Part shown: piece by piece, positions 6,776 to 15,148 of the stretch | How positions within the stretch are numbered: position 1 is the first letter of the stretch | Layout: the number at the start of each line of letters is the position of its first letter | Source: Acidobacteriota bacterium | GTDB taxonomy: Bacteria; Acidobacteriota; Terriglobia; Terriglobales; Acidobacteriaceae | Assembly (NCBI GenBank): GCA_021799405.1 | Contig: JAJZAL010000086.1 | Coordinates: 1 to 18,582, forward strand | Length of the DNA stretch: 18,582 nucleotides | Reading direction: 5' to 3' | Notes under the pieces: model-generated | Database searches by the model: none | What the model was told of the DNA's origin: nothing | What the model saw: the letters and a program-made list of their open reading frames with translations, nothing else | Translations under genes and position numbers: made by a program

Positions 6776-8842
6776 CTATTCGTTTTGCGGCAGCTTGTAG
6801 GGTGTTTGCAGATATGCCCGCGCCTGGTTGACCGCGCCCTGAGTATTGTCGTTGGTCTGCACGGCCAGGCGGTACTCATTGACCGCGCGGTCGCGCTGGC
6901 CGGTGAGGTCGAAGATTTTGCCAATCTGAATATGGCTCCAAACCTCGGTCCAGGGCGGGTCATCATCGCCACGCAGAGCCGCGCGGAAGGCATCCACGCT
7001 GGCCTGGTAGTTGCGTTGGGCAAAAAGCACTTCGCCAATCCGGTAGTGCGCGAGCGAACTCTCCGGATTCGCCTTCAACGCCTGCTGGTACTGGGCCAGT
7101 GCGCCCACGAGATCACCCTGCGCCACCAGTTGCTGCCCCTTCAGGATGTCAACCCGCACCTGCATATCGGGCGATGATTTGAGCACCCAGTCGTCAGGAT
7201 CGACGGTGATCCGCCGTGGCCGTCCGAAGGTGTCCACTACGAACTGCGAATTGGTGCCCACCACTTCGATCTTCTGGTTCACCGTCTTGCCGTCGGTCTC
7301 GATACGCAGATCAACCGGCATGCGGAAGAGATCGAGGTCCTGGTTGATTTCTCCGATCGTACGGAAGCCCTTGTTATTCCCCAGGCGGTAGACGGCGTAC
7401 TTGTCTGTGAACTGTGGAGCGCCGGTGCCATCGACCCATTGAGAGAAGAAAGGCATGAGCTGTTGTTGGCTCTGCTCCTCAGCCACCTTCTCAACCTGCG
7501 CCGTATCAACGGATTTGCCGGCGTATTGGCTCAGAATGCCCTTGAGCGTAGCCAGAAAGGTTTTGTCGCCGACCTCCCCGCGCAGCATGTGGAAGATCAT
7601 CGCGCCCTTTTCAAGCGTCATGGACTGAAACTGCGGCGAGAACGGGCTCAGCCGCCCGGCGCTCGAGAGCGGAATCGTATCGTAAGCCAGCGCGCCGGCA
7701 GAGACGTCCGTCAGAGCTGCGTCCAGCGCGTTTCGGCCGCTCTGGTCTTCCAGAAACATCAGCTCGCCATAGCGTGACATGCCGTTGGTGATCCAGGCAT
7801 CGTTCAGAGTTCGGGGGCTTACCTCGCAACCCCACCACTGGTGCGCGATCGTGTTGGCCAGCAGGCGAATGCCCGACTTGTCACCCACGCGCGATCCCTG
7901 CATGGCCGCCAGTTCAGGTCCCCATGCCGCCGGCAGCGTATCATCCGGCAGCTCCACCACGTTCAGGCGGCTCGTCACCGGCATCCCGAAGCTGTTGGTG
8001 AAAAAGTCGAACTCCTTGGCCGCAGTCTGCGCCAGCTCGCTGCCCGACTTTTGATGGCTTGCTGTCAGGTAGATCTTGATATTTCCAGCTTCCGCCGAAA
8101 TCGGATTGTCGAAGCGGCCTGCAATGACCGTTCCCGGAAAGTCTGGCTTGTTCCAATCAAAGTTGAACTGCTCGCCCGGTTTCCCGTTCGAGAGCGTGAC
8201 GGGCTGCGGAGCGCCCTGGCTGCCGCTGGCAATTACCTGTATTCCCTGCGGCACGCTAATCTGCATCTTCGCCGTGAAGCGGCCGGTCAAGTAGCCGACC
8301 ATGGGAAACCACCGCGCAGGATACAACAGGTAGCTGATTGGCTCCTGAATGGCTGCAAGCTTCAGGCCTTCGACTGGCCCATCTTCATTTCCGGTGATGA
8401 TGCCGTCATACACGAAGGTCCAGTGCACCGGTTGTCCTTCGACAAAGGGCGCGGAGGGCACCACGCGGATGCTGCCGTCCGCCGTGCGCTCGCCATCCAG
8501 CAACTTCCCGCTGTCATCGGTGATCTTGGTGATCTTCAACGCGGGATGGAATCCAAAGGTGGCAACCTCCAGGTTGGACGGAGCGGTGAAGGTAACTACC
8601 GTCGTGGCCGAAAGGTGGTGGGTCGATGGATCCAGTTCGGCGTTAATTGTATAGCCGGTGATGGTAAGTGCCGGACGCGCCTGCATCTGTGCCCGCAGCG
8701 GAGGCACCGGCATGAGCGCTACCGCCAGGATCCCCAACGTGCCAACCAAGGTGCCCAGTTCCCATCTCTTCCGCAAGTCCCGCCTGTTGCTCCACATAGC
8801 ACTTATCATCGCATTGCCGCCGTTCTCATGGCAGTTGCTCAT
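6776..8842 (-). CDS. Secreted M1-aminopeptidase-like protein with TPR repeats, active site lost
   Basis: A 688-residue protein with the M1 (gluzincin aminopeptidase) layout: an exported N-terminus (hydrophobic core about 30-46, APLRAQ-like cleavage near 50), a beta-rich domain (about 58-255), a thermolysin-like domain (about 256-470), and TPR-type helices near the C-terminus (about 564-665; LAHYRIGEVLFAQRNY and similar). M1 enzymes need HExxH-18 residues-E for zinc, GxMEN for the substrate amine and a Tyr in YEKGA. Here these read NTIAH (330-334), Asn353 exactly 19 after His334, AAMQG (312-316), and LEKGA with Leu410. Only His334 of the zinc and catalytic set remains, so peptidase activity is very unlikely. 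It follows lpxB by nine bases, which contain GAGG next to the ATG at 8842; ATG at 8809 is an alternative start giving a more usual signal peptide. A binding or scaffold role in the envelope is inference. Confidence 0.85.
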   Translation of the reverse strand: MSNCHENGGNAMISAMWSNRRDLRKRWELGTLVGTLGILAVALMPVPPLRAQMQARPALTITGYTINAELDPSTHHLSATTVVTFTAPSNLEVATFGFHPALKITKITDDSGKLLDGERTADGSIRVVPSAPFVEGQPVHWTFVYDGIITGNEDGPVEGLKLAAIQEPISYLLYPARWFPMVGYLTGRFTAKMQISVPQGIQVIASGSQGAPQPVTLSNGKPGEQFNFDWNKPDFPGTVIAGRFDNPISAEAGNIKIYLTASHQKSGSELAQTAAKEFDFFTNSFGMPVTSRLNVVELPDDTLPAAWGPELAAMQGSRVGDKSGIRLLANTIAHQWWGCEVSPRTLNDAWITNGMSRYGELMFLEDQSGRNALDAALTDVSAGALAYDTIPLSSAGRLSPFSPQFQSMTLEKGAMIFHMLRGEVGDKTFLATLKGILSQYAGKSVDTAQVEKVAEEQSQQQLMPFFSQWVDGTGAPQFTDKYAVYRLGNNKGFRTIGEINQDLDLFRMPVDLRIETDGKTVNQKIEVVGTNSQFVVDTFGRPRRITVDPDDWVLKSSPDMQVRVDILKGQQLVAQGDLVGALAQYQQALKANPESSLAHYRIGEVLFAQRNYQASVDAFRAALRGDDDPPWTEVWSHIQIGKIFDLTGQRDRAVNEYRLAVQTNDNTQGAVNQARAYLQTPYKLPQNE

Positions 8843-8851
8843 CTACCTCGT

Positions 8852-10099
8852 TCAGGAGAGCGCGGCGGGTTGGGTTGCTGCCCTGGCCCGTTCACCTATC
8901 TCCGCTACTACAATCTCTGCCACCCGCTCCACGGCGCCCGGAGTCTTATCTCCGCGCTCCCGTGCCCGGACGGTCAGTGCATTCCGAATCTCTGCCAACT
9001 CCTGCATCATGGACTGCCGAGGTGCGCCGTCCGGTAGCAGCCTCTCGATCTGTTGGACGATATTTGCGGCCGTGAAGTCCTTTTGAATCAATTCGGGCAC
9101 GATCCGCTTCCCGGCAATCAGGTTCGCCATGGCCACATGCGGTACCTTTACCGTTCGCCGGGCAATGGCGTAGGTCAGGGGCGAAACCCGGTAGACGACC
9201 ACGAAAGGATTGCCGATCAGCGCCGCCTCCACCGTGGCTGTGCCGCTGGCTACCACCGAGGCGCGGGCGTGCAGCAGAACGGCGCGGGCATCGTCCACAA
9301 GCCTCACCGTTACTCCACCGCCGTGCTCCTTCACCAGCGCCAGCACGTCGGACCGCTGCGCCTGGCTCAGGGTCGGAGCCAAAGGCGTCAGAAACTCGAA
9401 CTCCGTGCTCGCTTCTCGCCCGGACCGGCCCGGCATCGCCAGGCAGCGCGCCGCCTCCAGCATCACCGGCAGGTGGTCGCGAATCTCTCTGGGACGGCTT
9501 CCCGGCAGCAGCCCGATCCATGTCTTCGCGGGGTTCAGGCCATTTTCCGCCGCGAATTGCTGGCGGCTGATCGCCGGTGGCGGCAGCTCCGCCAGCGGGT
9601 GCCCCACAAACTCCGCCTCCACGCCATGCTCGCGATAGAACGGCTCCTCAAAGGGAAAGATCACCAGCATTCGGCGGACGTATTTCTGCACCAGCCGGAT
9701 GCGATGTTTCTTCCAGGCCCACAGTTGCGGGCTGACAAAGTAGATCACGGGGACATGCATCTGGTCGAATTCCCTGGCCAGCCGGAAATGGATCTCCGGG
9801 AAGTCAATGAGCACGGCCACATCCGGCCGCCGCTCGCGGATCGCCCGCTTGAGCTTGCGGTATTCGCCATAGATGCGCGGCAGATGCCGGACGACCTCGG
9901 TCAGTCCCATCACCGCTACATCCTCGGCGCGCACCACCCGATCGAGGCCAGCCGCCTCCATGCGCGCTCCGCCCATGCCAAAAAACTGCGCGGTTTGCTC
10001 GCTCGCGGCCAGCCGCTTCCGGATCGCCGTTGTCAGCAGCGCGCCGTAGTGCTCGCCGCTGGCCTCGCCTGCCGAGATGAAGAGGGTGGGGCCTGACAT
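8852..10099 (-). CDS. lpxB: Lipid-A-disaccharide synthase
   Basis: A GT19 glycosyltransferase that joins UDP-2,3-diacylglucosamine to lipid X, giving the disaccharide core of lipid A at the inner face of the cytoplasmic membrane. At 415 residues it is slightly longer than the usual ~380. Family motifs appear in order: FISAGEASGEHYGA at the N-terminus, PQLWAWKKHRIRLV, FPFEEPFYREHGV with EFVGHPL, LPGSRPREI, ASGTATVEAAL, and YAIARRTVKVPHVAMANLIAG near the end. ATG at 10099 is preferred to the in-frame TTG at 10126, because GAGG lies eight bases before the ATG and the conserved SAGEASGE begins right after it. It heads a two-gene minus-strand unit; the pseudopeptidase gene follows nine bases after its stop. 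No other lpx gene is in the window. Its presence implies the organism makes lipid A and so has an LPS-type outer membrane. Confidence 0.95.
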   Translation of the reverse strand: MSGPTLFISAGEASGEHYGALLTTAIRKRLAASEQTAQFFGMGGARMEAAGLDRVVRAEDVAVMGLTEVVRHLPRIYGEYRKLKRAIRERRPDVAVLIDFPEIHFRLAREFDQMHVPVIYFVSPQLWAWKKHRIRLVQKYVRRMLVIFPFEEPFYREHGVEAEFVGHPLAELPPPAISRQQFAAENGLNPAKTWIGLLPGSRPREIRDHLPVMLEAARCLAMPGRSGREASTEFEFLTPLAPTLSQAQRSDVLALVKEHGGGVTVRLVDDARAVLLHARASVVASGTATVEAALIGNPFVVVYRVSPLTYAIARRTVKVPHVAMANLIAGKRIVPELIQKDFTAANIVQQIERLLPDGAPRQSMMQELAEIRNALTVRARERGDKTPGAVERVAEIVVAEIGERARAATQPAALS

Positions 10100-10273
10100 G
10101 CTGCGCGCCTCGTCCCGCGCTGGCAATCATCATACAAGCCCGCCGGTGCGGCCGCGGGAAAGGCATGTGCGAATGCGTTGCATGGACTACCTCGGCCCGG
10201 ATACACTCGAAAGACCCGGCCGGGGATTTCCCCCCAAATTCAATACCCCAGCCCCGCAATGAGGAGGTTGACT

Positions 10274-11299
10274 ATGAACCCCGGGAATCACTCTGAGGGA
10301 CCCCTGACTCCAGCCGTGGTTTTCGAAATGCTGCAAGCGCATCAGCGCACGGCAGCTTTGAAAGCTGCAATTGATCTCGATATCTTCCGGGCCGTGGGCG
10401 ATGGCCCCGGCGATGTAAGCTCTATCGCCCGCCACTGCTCGGCCTCGGAACGCGGAATTCGCATCCTTTGCGATTTCCTCACCATCAACGGCGTCCTGGC
10501 GAAAGAGGATGGGCGTTACCGGCATACGGCGGCAAGCGCTGCCTTCCTTGATCCGCGCTCTCCGTCGTGCCTGGCATCGATCGCGCAGTTTCTCGCCAAC
10601 CCGGCCATGCATGAACCCTACAACCAACTGGCTGAGATTGTGCGCACGGGCCGCACCAGTATGCCCGGAGACGGCAGTGTCGAGCCGGAAAATCCCATCT
10701 GGGTGCAGTTTGCTGAAACCATGGCGCCGATGATGGCGCCAATGGCAGGCCCGCTGGGCGCGGTCGTGCTCGACGGGCACAACGGTCCCATGCGCGTGCT
10801 CGATATCGCTGCCGGCCATGGCCTCTTTGGTATCGAAATCGCCAAGCAGAATCCGCAGGCGCACGTTACCGGACTTGACTGGGCGCCGGTGCTGCGCGTG
10901 GCGCTGGACAACGCACGCAAAGCAGGCGTGCACGACCGCTACAACATGCTGCCGGGCAGCGCCTTCGATGTGGAGTTTGGCGGGCCGTATGACGCCGTGC
11001 TGCTCACCAACTTCCTGCACCACTTCGATCAACCCACCTGCGTCGGCCTGCTCAAGAAGGTCCGTTCTGCATTGCAGCCCGGTGGGCGCGTGGCCACGCT
11101 GGAGTTTGTGCCCAATGAAGATCGCGTCTCCCCGCCGATGCCCGCGGCCTTCGCTCTGACCATGCTGACCTCGACCCCCGCCGGCGATGCCTACCCGCTG
11201 AGCGCGCTGACGGCGATGTACAGCGAAGCAGGCTTCAATGGCATCACCGCGCATCCCATTCCCATGAGCCCGCATACGGTGGTGATGGGACACGCTTGA
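10274..11299 (+). CDS. Class I SAM-dependent methyltransferase, O-methyltransferase (Methyltransf_2) type
   Basis: A 341-residue cytoplasmic protein with an N-terminal winged-helix dimerisation domain (about 10-100; AALKAAIDLDIFRAVGDG) and a C-terminal Rossmann methyltransferase domain. SAM-binding motif I is VLDIAAGHGLFGIEIA (175-190), an acidic residue follows the second strand (GLDWA, 200-204), and AVLLTNFLHHFDQPTCVGLL (241-260) is motif IV and the following helix. His249 or His250 lies where plant-type O-methyltransferases have their catalytic His. GAGGAGG at 10261-10267, six bases before ATG 10274, fixes the start; the frame is open upstream but without conservation. Transcribed divergently from lpxB and convergent to the DAHP synthase, with no biosynthetic partners nearby, so the substrate (hydroxyl of a quinone, secondary metabolite or other small molecule) is unknown. 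Confidence 0.85.
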   Translation: MNPGNHSEGPLTPAVVFEMLQAHQRTAALKAAIDLDIFRAVGDGPGDVSSIARHCSASERGIRILCDFLTINGVLAKEDGRYRHTAASAAFLDPRSPSCLASIAQFLANPAMHEPYNQLAEIVRTGRTSMPGDGSVEPENPIWVQFAETMAPMMAPMAGPLGAVVLDGHNGPMRVLDIAAGHGLFGIEIAKQNPQAHVTGLDWAPVLRVALDNARKAGVHDRYNMLPGSAFDVEFGGPYDAVLLTNFLHHFDQPTCVGLLKKVRSALQPGGRVATLEFVPNEDRVSPPMPAAFALTMLTSTPAGDAYPLSALTAMYSEAGFNGITAHPIPMSPHTVVMGHA

Positions 11300-11313
11300 G
11301 GGCATGATAAGTC

Positions 11314-11354
11314 TTCCCGCTTCCCACCCGCCCTGGCGGAAGGGAAGCGGGGAA
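11314..11354. terminator. Hairpin between convergent genes, possible shared terminator
   Basis: TTCCCGCTTCCC (11314-11325) pairs with GGGAAGCGGGGAA (11342-11354) with one bulge, and the middle CCGCC/GGCGG extends the stem. It lies in the 77-base gap between the methyltransferase and the DAHP synthase. No U run on either side, so termination is plausible by position only. Confidence 0.55.
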
Positions 11355-11376
11355 ACCTACTTTCTGAATTGGGAAA

Positions 11377-12435
11377 CTACTCCCTTTGTCTGGACCGAAC
11401 GGCGCCAGCCAATTCTTTGAGCAGTTCGTGTGTCTCCGTCCAGTCGATGCAGCCGTCGGTGATGCTCTGCCCATAGACCAGCGGCTTGCCCTTGACGAGC
11501 TTCTGCGCTCCGGCCACAAGGTTGCTCTCAATCATTGCGCCGAGAATGCGCTTGTCTCCAGCCGCAATCTGCCCGGCTACGTCATGGCAGACGAGCGCCT
11601 GCCGCCGGTAGTCCTTGTTGGAGTTGGCGTGGCTGAAGTCGATCATGATGCGTGGCTCGATGCCGGCCTTCTCCATGCGCGCCGCCGTGTCGGCCACGCA
11701 ATCGGCGGTGTAGTTCACCGTCTTGCGGCCGCCGCGCAGGATGATGTGGCAGTCGGGATTCCCGGTGGTGACGAAGATGGCCGATTGCCCATGCTTGGTG
11801 TGGCCCAGAAACGTATGCGAGTGCGCCGCCGAAAGAATGGCGTCGATAGCGATCTGCACGTCTCCCGAGGTCCCGTTTTTGAAGCCCACCGGGCACGAGA
11901 CTCCGGAGACCAACTGGCGATGCACCTGGCTTTCTGTGGTGCGTGCTCCAATGGCTCCCCAGCTTACCAGTCCGGCAATGTACTGGGGCGAGATCATGTC
12001 GAGAAACTCGGTGCCCGTGGGTACGCCCATCTCGGCCAGGTCCAGCAGCAGGTGGCGCGCCATGCGCAGCCCGTCGTTGATCTTGAAGGACTGATCGAGG
12101 TGGGGGTCGTTGATCAGGCCCTTCCAGCCGATGGTGGTGCGCGGCTTCTCGAAGTACACGCGCATCACGATGCGCAGCTCGCCGGCAAACTCCTCAATTG
12201 CGCCCCTGAGCAGCGCAGCGTATTCGCGCGCCGCCTTGGTGTCGTGAATCGAACAGGGGCCGGCAAGTACCAGAAGTCGCGAGTCGCGCCCGTTCAGGAT
12301 CGCGGAGATCTCTTTGCGGGTGTTGAAGATGGTGTTGGAGGCGGCTTCGTTGACCGGCCTTTCTTCTTCAAGAAAAACGGGCGGCAGAACAACCTTCGTC
12401 CATTTGATGCGGATGTCTTCTGTAGTGTGAAACAT
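11377..12435 (-). CDS. aroG: 3-deoxy-7-phosphoheptulonate (DAHP) synthase, class I, AroF/G/H type
   Basis: First enzyme of the shikimate pathway: condenses phosphoenolpyruvate and erythrose 4-phosphate to DAHP in the cytoplasm. At 352 residues it matches the E. coli AroG/F/H length and aligns almost end to end. Seen motifs are DIRIKWTKVVLPPV near the N-terminus, LAGPCSIHD (58-65), RIVMRVYFEKPRTT (88-101), GWKGLINDPH, RTTESQVHR, CPVGFKNGT and MIDFSHANS. Metal ligands are in place: Cys61, His269, Glu303 and Asp327. The N-terminal extension that binds aromatic amino acid inhibitors in the AroG family is present, so feedback control is likely, but I cannot tell whether Phe, Tyr or Trp is the effector; aroG as symbol means the family. 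The ATG at 12435 has AGGAAAG seven bases before it. It is a single gene, divergent from the DsbA-like gene; no other aro gene is seen here. Confidence 0.93.
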   Translation of the reverse strand: MFHTTEDIRIKWTKVVLPPVFLEEERPVNEAASNTIFNTRKEISAILNGRDSRLLVLAGPCSIHDTKAAREYAALLRGAIEEFAGELRIVMRVYFEKPRTTIGWKGLINDPHLDQSFKINDGLRMARHLLLDLAEMGVPTGTEFLDMISPQYIAGLVSWGAIGARTTESQVHRQLVSGVSCPVGFKNGTSGDVQIAIDAILSAAHSHTFLGHTKHGQSAIFVTTGNPDCHIILRGGRKTVNYTADCVADTAARMEKAGIEPRIMIDFSHANSNKDYRRQALVCHDVAGQIAAGDKRILGAMIESNLVAGAQKLVKGKPLVYGQSITDGCIDWTETHELLKELAGAVRSRQRE

Positions 12436-12622
12436 AGTACTTTCCTGAAATCCGGAACAGGGAAAAATGGCCTCGGCAGGGGAAAATTTCGATACACCCC
12501 TCCTTAAAATCTACCAGCCCGGGGCGGCAGATGGCGCGGGTGGAAGCAGCGCCGGTGGCCGCCACCAAGCCGGAGAGCCGGGTCCGGCGCATTACAATCA
12601 GGAAGGGGGATGTACGTCTTCT

Positions 12623-13273
12623 ATGGCCTTTCTCAGCCGATATTTCCGCAGCCTGCGTCTTCTGTGTGGAGTGGCCGCGCTTGCGGCCTTTGCCCTTGTT
12701 TGCCACGCTCAATTCGGCTCCGTGCCGGCTACGCAGGTGCTGGACGCCTCCTGCCTGAAGCCGCCGCCGGGCGCGCGCGTCGCCATCGTTGAATTCGCGG
12801 ACATGGAGTGCCCCACCTGTGGCCACGATAATCCCATCATCAAGGCGGCTGCGGAAAAGTACCACATTCCGTGGATCCGCCACGATTTTCCCATTCGCTA
12901 CCACGCATGGAGCTTTCAGGCAGCCGTCTATGCCCGCTGGTTCGACACGCATTCCAAGAAGATCGGCGACGACTATCGGGATGCGGTCTTCGCCAACCAG
13001 CCGAATATCTATAACCTGGGTGTTTTGAGAGACTTTACGCGGAAGTTTGCCCAGAGCCACGGCTTAACCCTGCCCTTTGACGTCGATCCGCAGGGCAAAC
13101 TGGCTGATGCCGTCAGAGCCGACTATGCTCTCGGCGTGCGTACCGGAGTGAACCACACGCCTACAGTCTGGATCGTCACGTCCCAGAGCAAGGGATCGCC
13201 GTATATGGAGGTTTCGACGGATATGTCGGACCTCGACAGCACCATCCAACGGGCGCTCAACGAAACCAAATGA
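12623..13273 (+). CDS. Secreted DsbA-like thiol-disulfide oxidoreductase
   Basis: A 216-residue protein with a signal peptide (about 1-30, basic start then a hydrophobic run ending VCHAQ) and a thioredoxin-fold domain with a helical insertion, as in DsbA/DsbG-type or Thioredoxin_4 proteins. The active site is CPTC at 63-66 after the strand VAIVEFADME, and the cis-proline loop is HTPTVWI with Pro180. The helical region between (about 70-165) holds many aromatic residues. It should make, break or shuffle disulfides in the periplasm. The frame is open further upstream, but ATG 12623 begins the signal peptide and GGAAGGGGG lies 13 bases before it, a spacing like the 12 bases of the ompH genes. 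Its partner (DsbB or VKOR type) is not in the window. Two further cysteines occur: Cys44 in the mature part, and Cys27 within the signal peptide, not in a good lipobox. Confidence 0.87.
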   Translation: MAFLSRYFRSLRLLCGVAALAAFALVCHAQFGSVPATQVLDASCLKPPPGARVAIVEFADMECPTCGHDNPIIKAAAEKYHIPWIRHDFPIRYHAWSFQAAVYARWFDTHSKKIGDDYRDAVFANQPNIYNLGVLRDFTRKFAQSHGLTLPFDVDPQGKLADAVRADYALGVRTGVNHTPTVWIVTSQSKGSPYMEVSTDMSDLDSTIQRALNETK

Positions 13274-13386
13274 GCGGCAACTTCCAGGGTTCTGCCGATT
13301 CTGTCCCGCATTCACGATGGGCAGGTCACCCAAAGCAGTTGCAGCGAGGGCGCTTCTGCACGGAGCGGGAAAATCGCCTTCAGACG

Positions 13387-13758
13387 CTAAAACGGTAAAT
13401 GGTGATGGTGGTGTACAGAGCCTTCCCCGATCGGGGCTGAACCCTTCTGGGCGCTGTCCACATCACTGTATTGGACCGTTTCCACGGCATTGCTGTCTCC
13501 GTCGGTAAACGAGAATGAGGTGGGGGATAGCTTTCCAAGCGTGCCATAGCGGTCAGAGCCGTCGCCCATCACCAGGTGGATTGGGGTTCCGGGCTTATAG
13601 TGGCCGAGCTTCCTCTCTATCTTGCGCGCGTGCTTGGTTAAATTGTTGGCTTGCTTGGCTTTGTCAGGTTGCTTGGCTCCGTGCGCCGGCAGGGAGAGGG
13701 ACAACGCGCAGGCAAGCGCCAGGCATAGGGTGAAATTGACACTGCGCCAGAACTTCAT
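13387..13758 (-). CDS. Small secreted protein with pentahistidine tail, unknown function
   Basis: 123 residues with a clean signal peptide (MKFWRS, hydrophobic core to about 26, cleavage near PAHGA). The mature part opens with a charged helix (about 30-54; KQPDKAKQANNLTKHARK), then a beta-rich segment (HLVMGDGSDRYGTLGKLSPT, then SFSFTDGDSN and VQYSDVDS), and ends SVHHHHHLPF. The pattern of an RNA-chaperone-like or SH3-like small barrel after a helix is my impression, not a proven match; similar short exported proteins are common in Acidobacteriota as far as I know. ATG at 13758 is chosen over an ATG at 13818 because GGAGG lies five bases before it and the signal peptide starts there. It is divergent from the VWFA-related gene, with 226 bases between their starts. 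The terminal His run could bind Ni, Zn or Cu. Confidence 0.75.
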   Translation of the reverse strand: MKFWRSVNFTLCLALACALSLSLPAHGAKQPDKAKQANNLTKHARKIERKLGHYKPGTPIHLVMGDGSDRYGTLGKLSPTSFSFTDGDSNAVETVQYSDVDSAQKGSAPIGEGSVHHHHHLPF

Positions 13759-13984
13759 ATTGCCTCCAAAAAAACTTGATGAACAACCGGGAACCCGGAA
13801 AACAGCGTCTATGCTCACAGTACGTAAGGGTTAATTGTAAGACCCGCACGAGCCCGAATTCCACACTGGCGGCAAGACGCGAAAGTGCATGGTGTCGCAG
13901 CGCCGCTTTCCAGGCTCCCCTCATCGGAAGTGTAGAATACGCTTCCTGCCATGTCTTTGACACCGATTCGGAGGATTGAATTCC

Positions 13985-15148
13985 ATGAAGAGACTCTTGA
14001 ACGGCCTGCTCCACAGCAGTGTAGCGTGGATTGTATTTCTGCCTTTGTTCGCATATGCGCAGCCGTCCGCTGCTCCCAGTAGCGCTCAGTCGCAGCAAGG
14101 GAAGACCTCTGCGCAGTCGCCGCACGCCCCAGCCATAAAGAGGCAAATTCCGCGTGCGGAAGCAGTTACCGCCTCCAGCGACGGGCGCATTCACCTTGAT
14201 GTTATTGTTACCGATGGGAAGGGAATGCCGGTGCGTGGGCTTACCGCGAAGGATTTCACCGTCCTCGACAACGGGAAGCCCATGCCAGTTCTCTCTTTTC
14301 ATGCCTACAACGCGGTCATGAATCAGCCCCCGCCTCCGGTGTCGTTCGCGATTGTGTTTGATACCGTGAATATCCAGTTCCGCCATATTGCCTATATACG
14401 GCAGCAGGTATCCAGTTTCCTGCGCCAGAACGGCGGGCATCTCACGTACCCTGTTTCCCTGCTGTATTTGACCGACACGGGGGTCAAGGTTCTCGCTCAG
14501 CCTTCGTATGACGGGAATGCGCTTGCCGCCACGCTCGATAAAGCCGATAGCAGGCTCCGGGATATTACGTTGCGGGCGGGAGACTACGGCCAGGATGATC
14601 GCTATCAGATTTCTCTTGAACTGTTCTTGGCTGTCGTCCACGATCTGGAAAGAGTACCCGGCAGGAAAATGCTGGTCTGGCTGGGGCCGGGATGGCCTAT
14701 GCTCACCAGTCCTGAATGGGACCAGCCTTCGGCGAAAGATCAAAGGTCACTCTTCAACCTGATCGTCTCGCTCTCCGCCAGGATGCGCGAAGATCAAGTT
14801 GCGGTTGACAGCGTCGCCTATGGGGAGCCGGACGCTCACACGTATTTCTATCAGAATTACCTCAAGGGGTTGCGATCTCCTTACCAGGCCACTGCCGACA
14901 ACCTCGCGCTGAAGGTCCTTGCCACGCAGAGCGGTGGGCTCATCGTATTCCCGACCAATGATGTGACCGGCGGGATCGACAGTTGCATCCAGGATGCCAA
15001 CAGCTACTATTCGATTTCATTTCAACCGCCTCACGCACGCCGGCCCAATGAGTATCACGCGCTGAAGTTGAAGGTTGACAAGCCGAAGGTTACAGTTCGC
15101 ACCAATACCGGATATTACGACGATCCGCAAACGGTGTCCGCGCCTTGA
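13985..15148 (+). CDS. VWFA-related secreted protein, acidobacterial type
   Basis: A 387-residue exported protein of the VWFA-related family that is expanded in Acidobacteria. It has a signal peptide (1-26, ending AYAQ), a Ser/Gln/Pro-rich linker (27-66), an Ig-like strand block IHLDVIVTDGKGMPVRGLTAKDF (69-91, given in part: HLDVIVTDGKGMPV) with FTVLDNGKP, then a von Willebrand factor A-like domain (about 118-345) and a short C-terminal block ending VRTNTGYYDD. The metal-ion-dependent adhesion site is normally DxSxS after the first strand; here that place reads DTVNI (126-130), so only the Asp remains. The conserved YYSISFQPP near 341-349 is typical of the family. ATG 13985 is used because GGAGGA ends ten bases before it; the TTG at 13976 is too close. 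Function is unknown; adhesion or surface protein interactions are guesses. Its stop codon overlaps the -35 box of the hrcA promoter. Confidence 0.87.
   Translation: MKRLLNGLLHSSVAWIVFLPLFAYAQPSAAPSSAQSQQGKTSAQSPHAPAIKRQIPRAEAVTASSDGRIHLDVIVTDGKGMPVRGLTAKDFTVLDNGKPMPVLSFHAYNAVMNQPPPPVSFAIVFDTVNIQFRHIAYIRQQVSSFLRQNGGHLTYPVSLLYLTDTGVKVLAQPSYDGNALAATLDKADSRLRDITLRAGDYGQDDRYQISLELFLAVVHDLERVPGRKMLVWLGPGWPMLTSPEWDQPSAKDQRSLFNLIVSLSARMREDQVAVDSVAYGEPDAHTYFYQNYLKGLRSPYQATADNLALKVLATQSGGLIVFPTNDVTGGIDSCIQDANSYYSISFQPPHARRPNEYHALKLKVDKPKVTVRTNTGYYDDPQTVSAP

Noticed and set aside
7841..9037. Plus-strand frame of ~398 residues opposite the M1-like gene and lpxB
   Set aside because: It is Arg/His/Gln-rich, spans two well-supported minus-strand genes and shows no domain; typical antisense shadow in GC-rich DNA.
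9053..10096. Plus-strand frame of ~347 residues opposite lpxB
   Set aside because: Lies fully antisense to lpxB with low-complexity His/Arg/Gln content and no recognisable motif.
10178..10207. Possible promoter TTGCAT-18-TACACT before the methyltransferase
   Set aside because: Only about half of the -35 positions match; too weak to call without start-site data.
11386..12507. Plus-strand frame of ~373 residues opposite the DAHP synthase
   Set aside because: The minus strand aligns end to end with AroG; the plus frame is its mirror and has no family features.
13933..13938. TAGAAT as a -10 box for the VWFA-related gene
   Set aside because: No acceptable -35 box at 16-18 bases upstream.
13664..14743. 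Minus-strand frame of ~359 residues opposite the VWFA-related gene
   Set aside because: Covers the divergent promoter region and two real genes; composition is that of an antisense frame.
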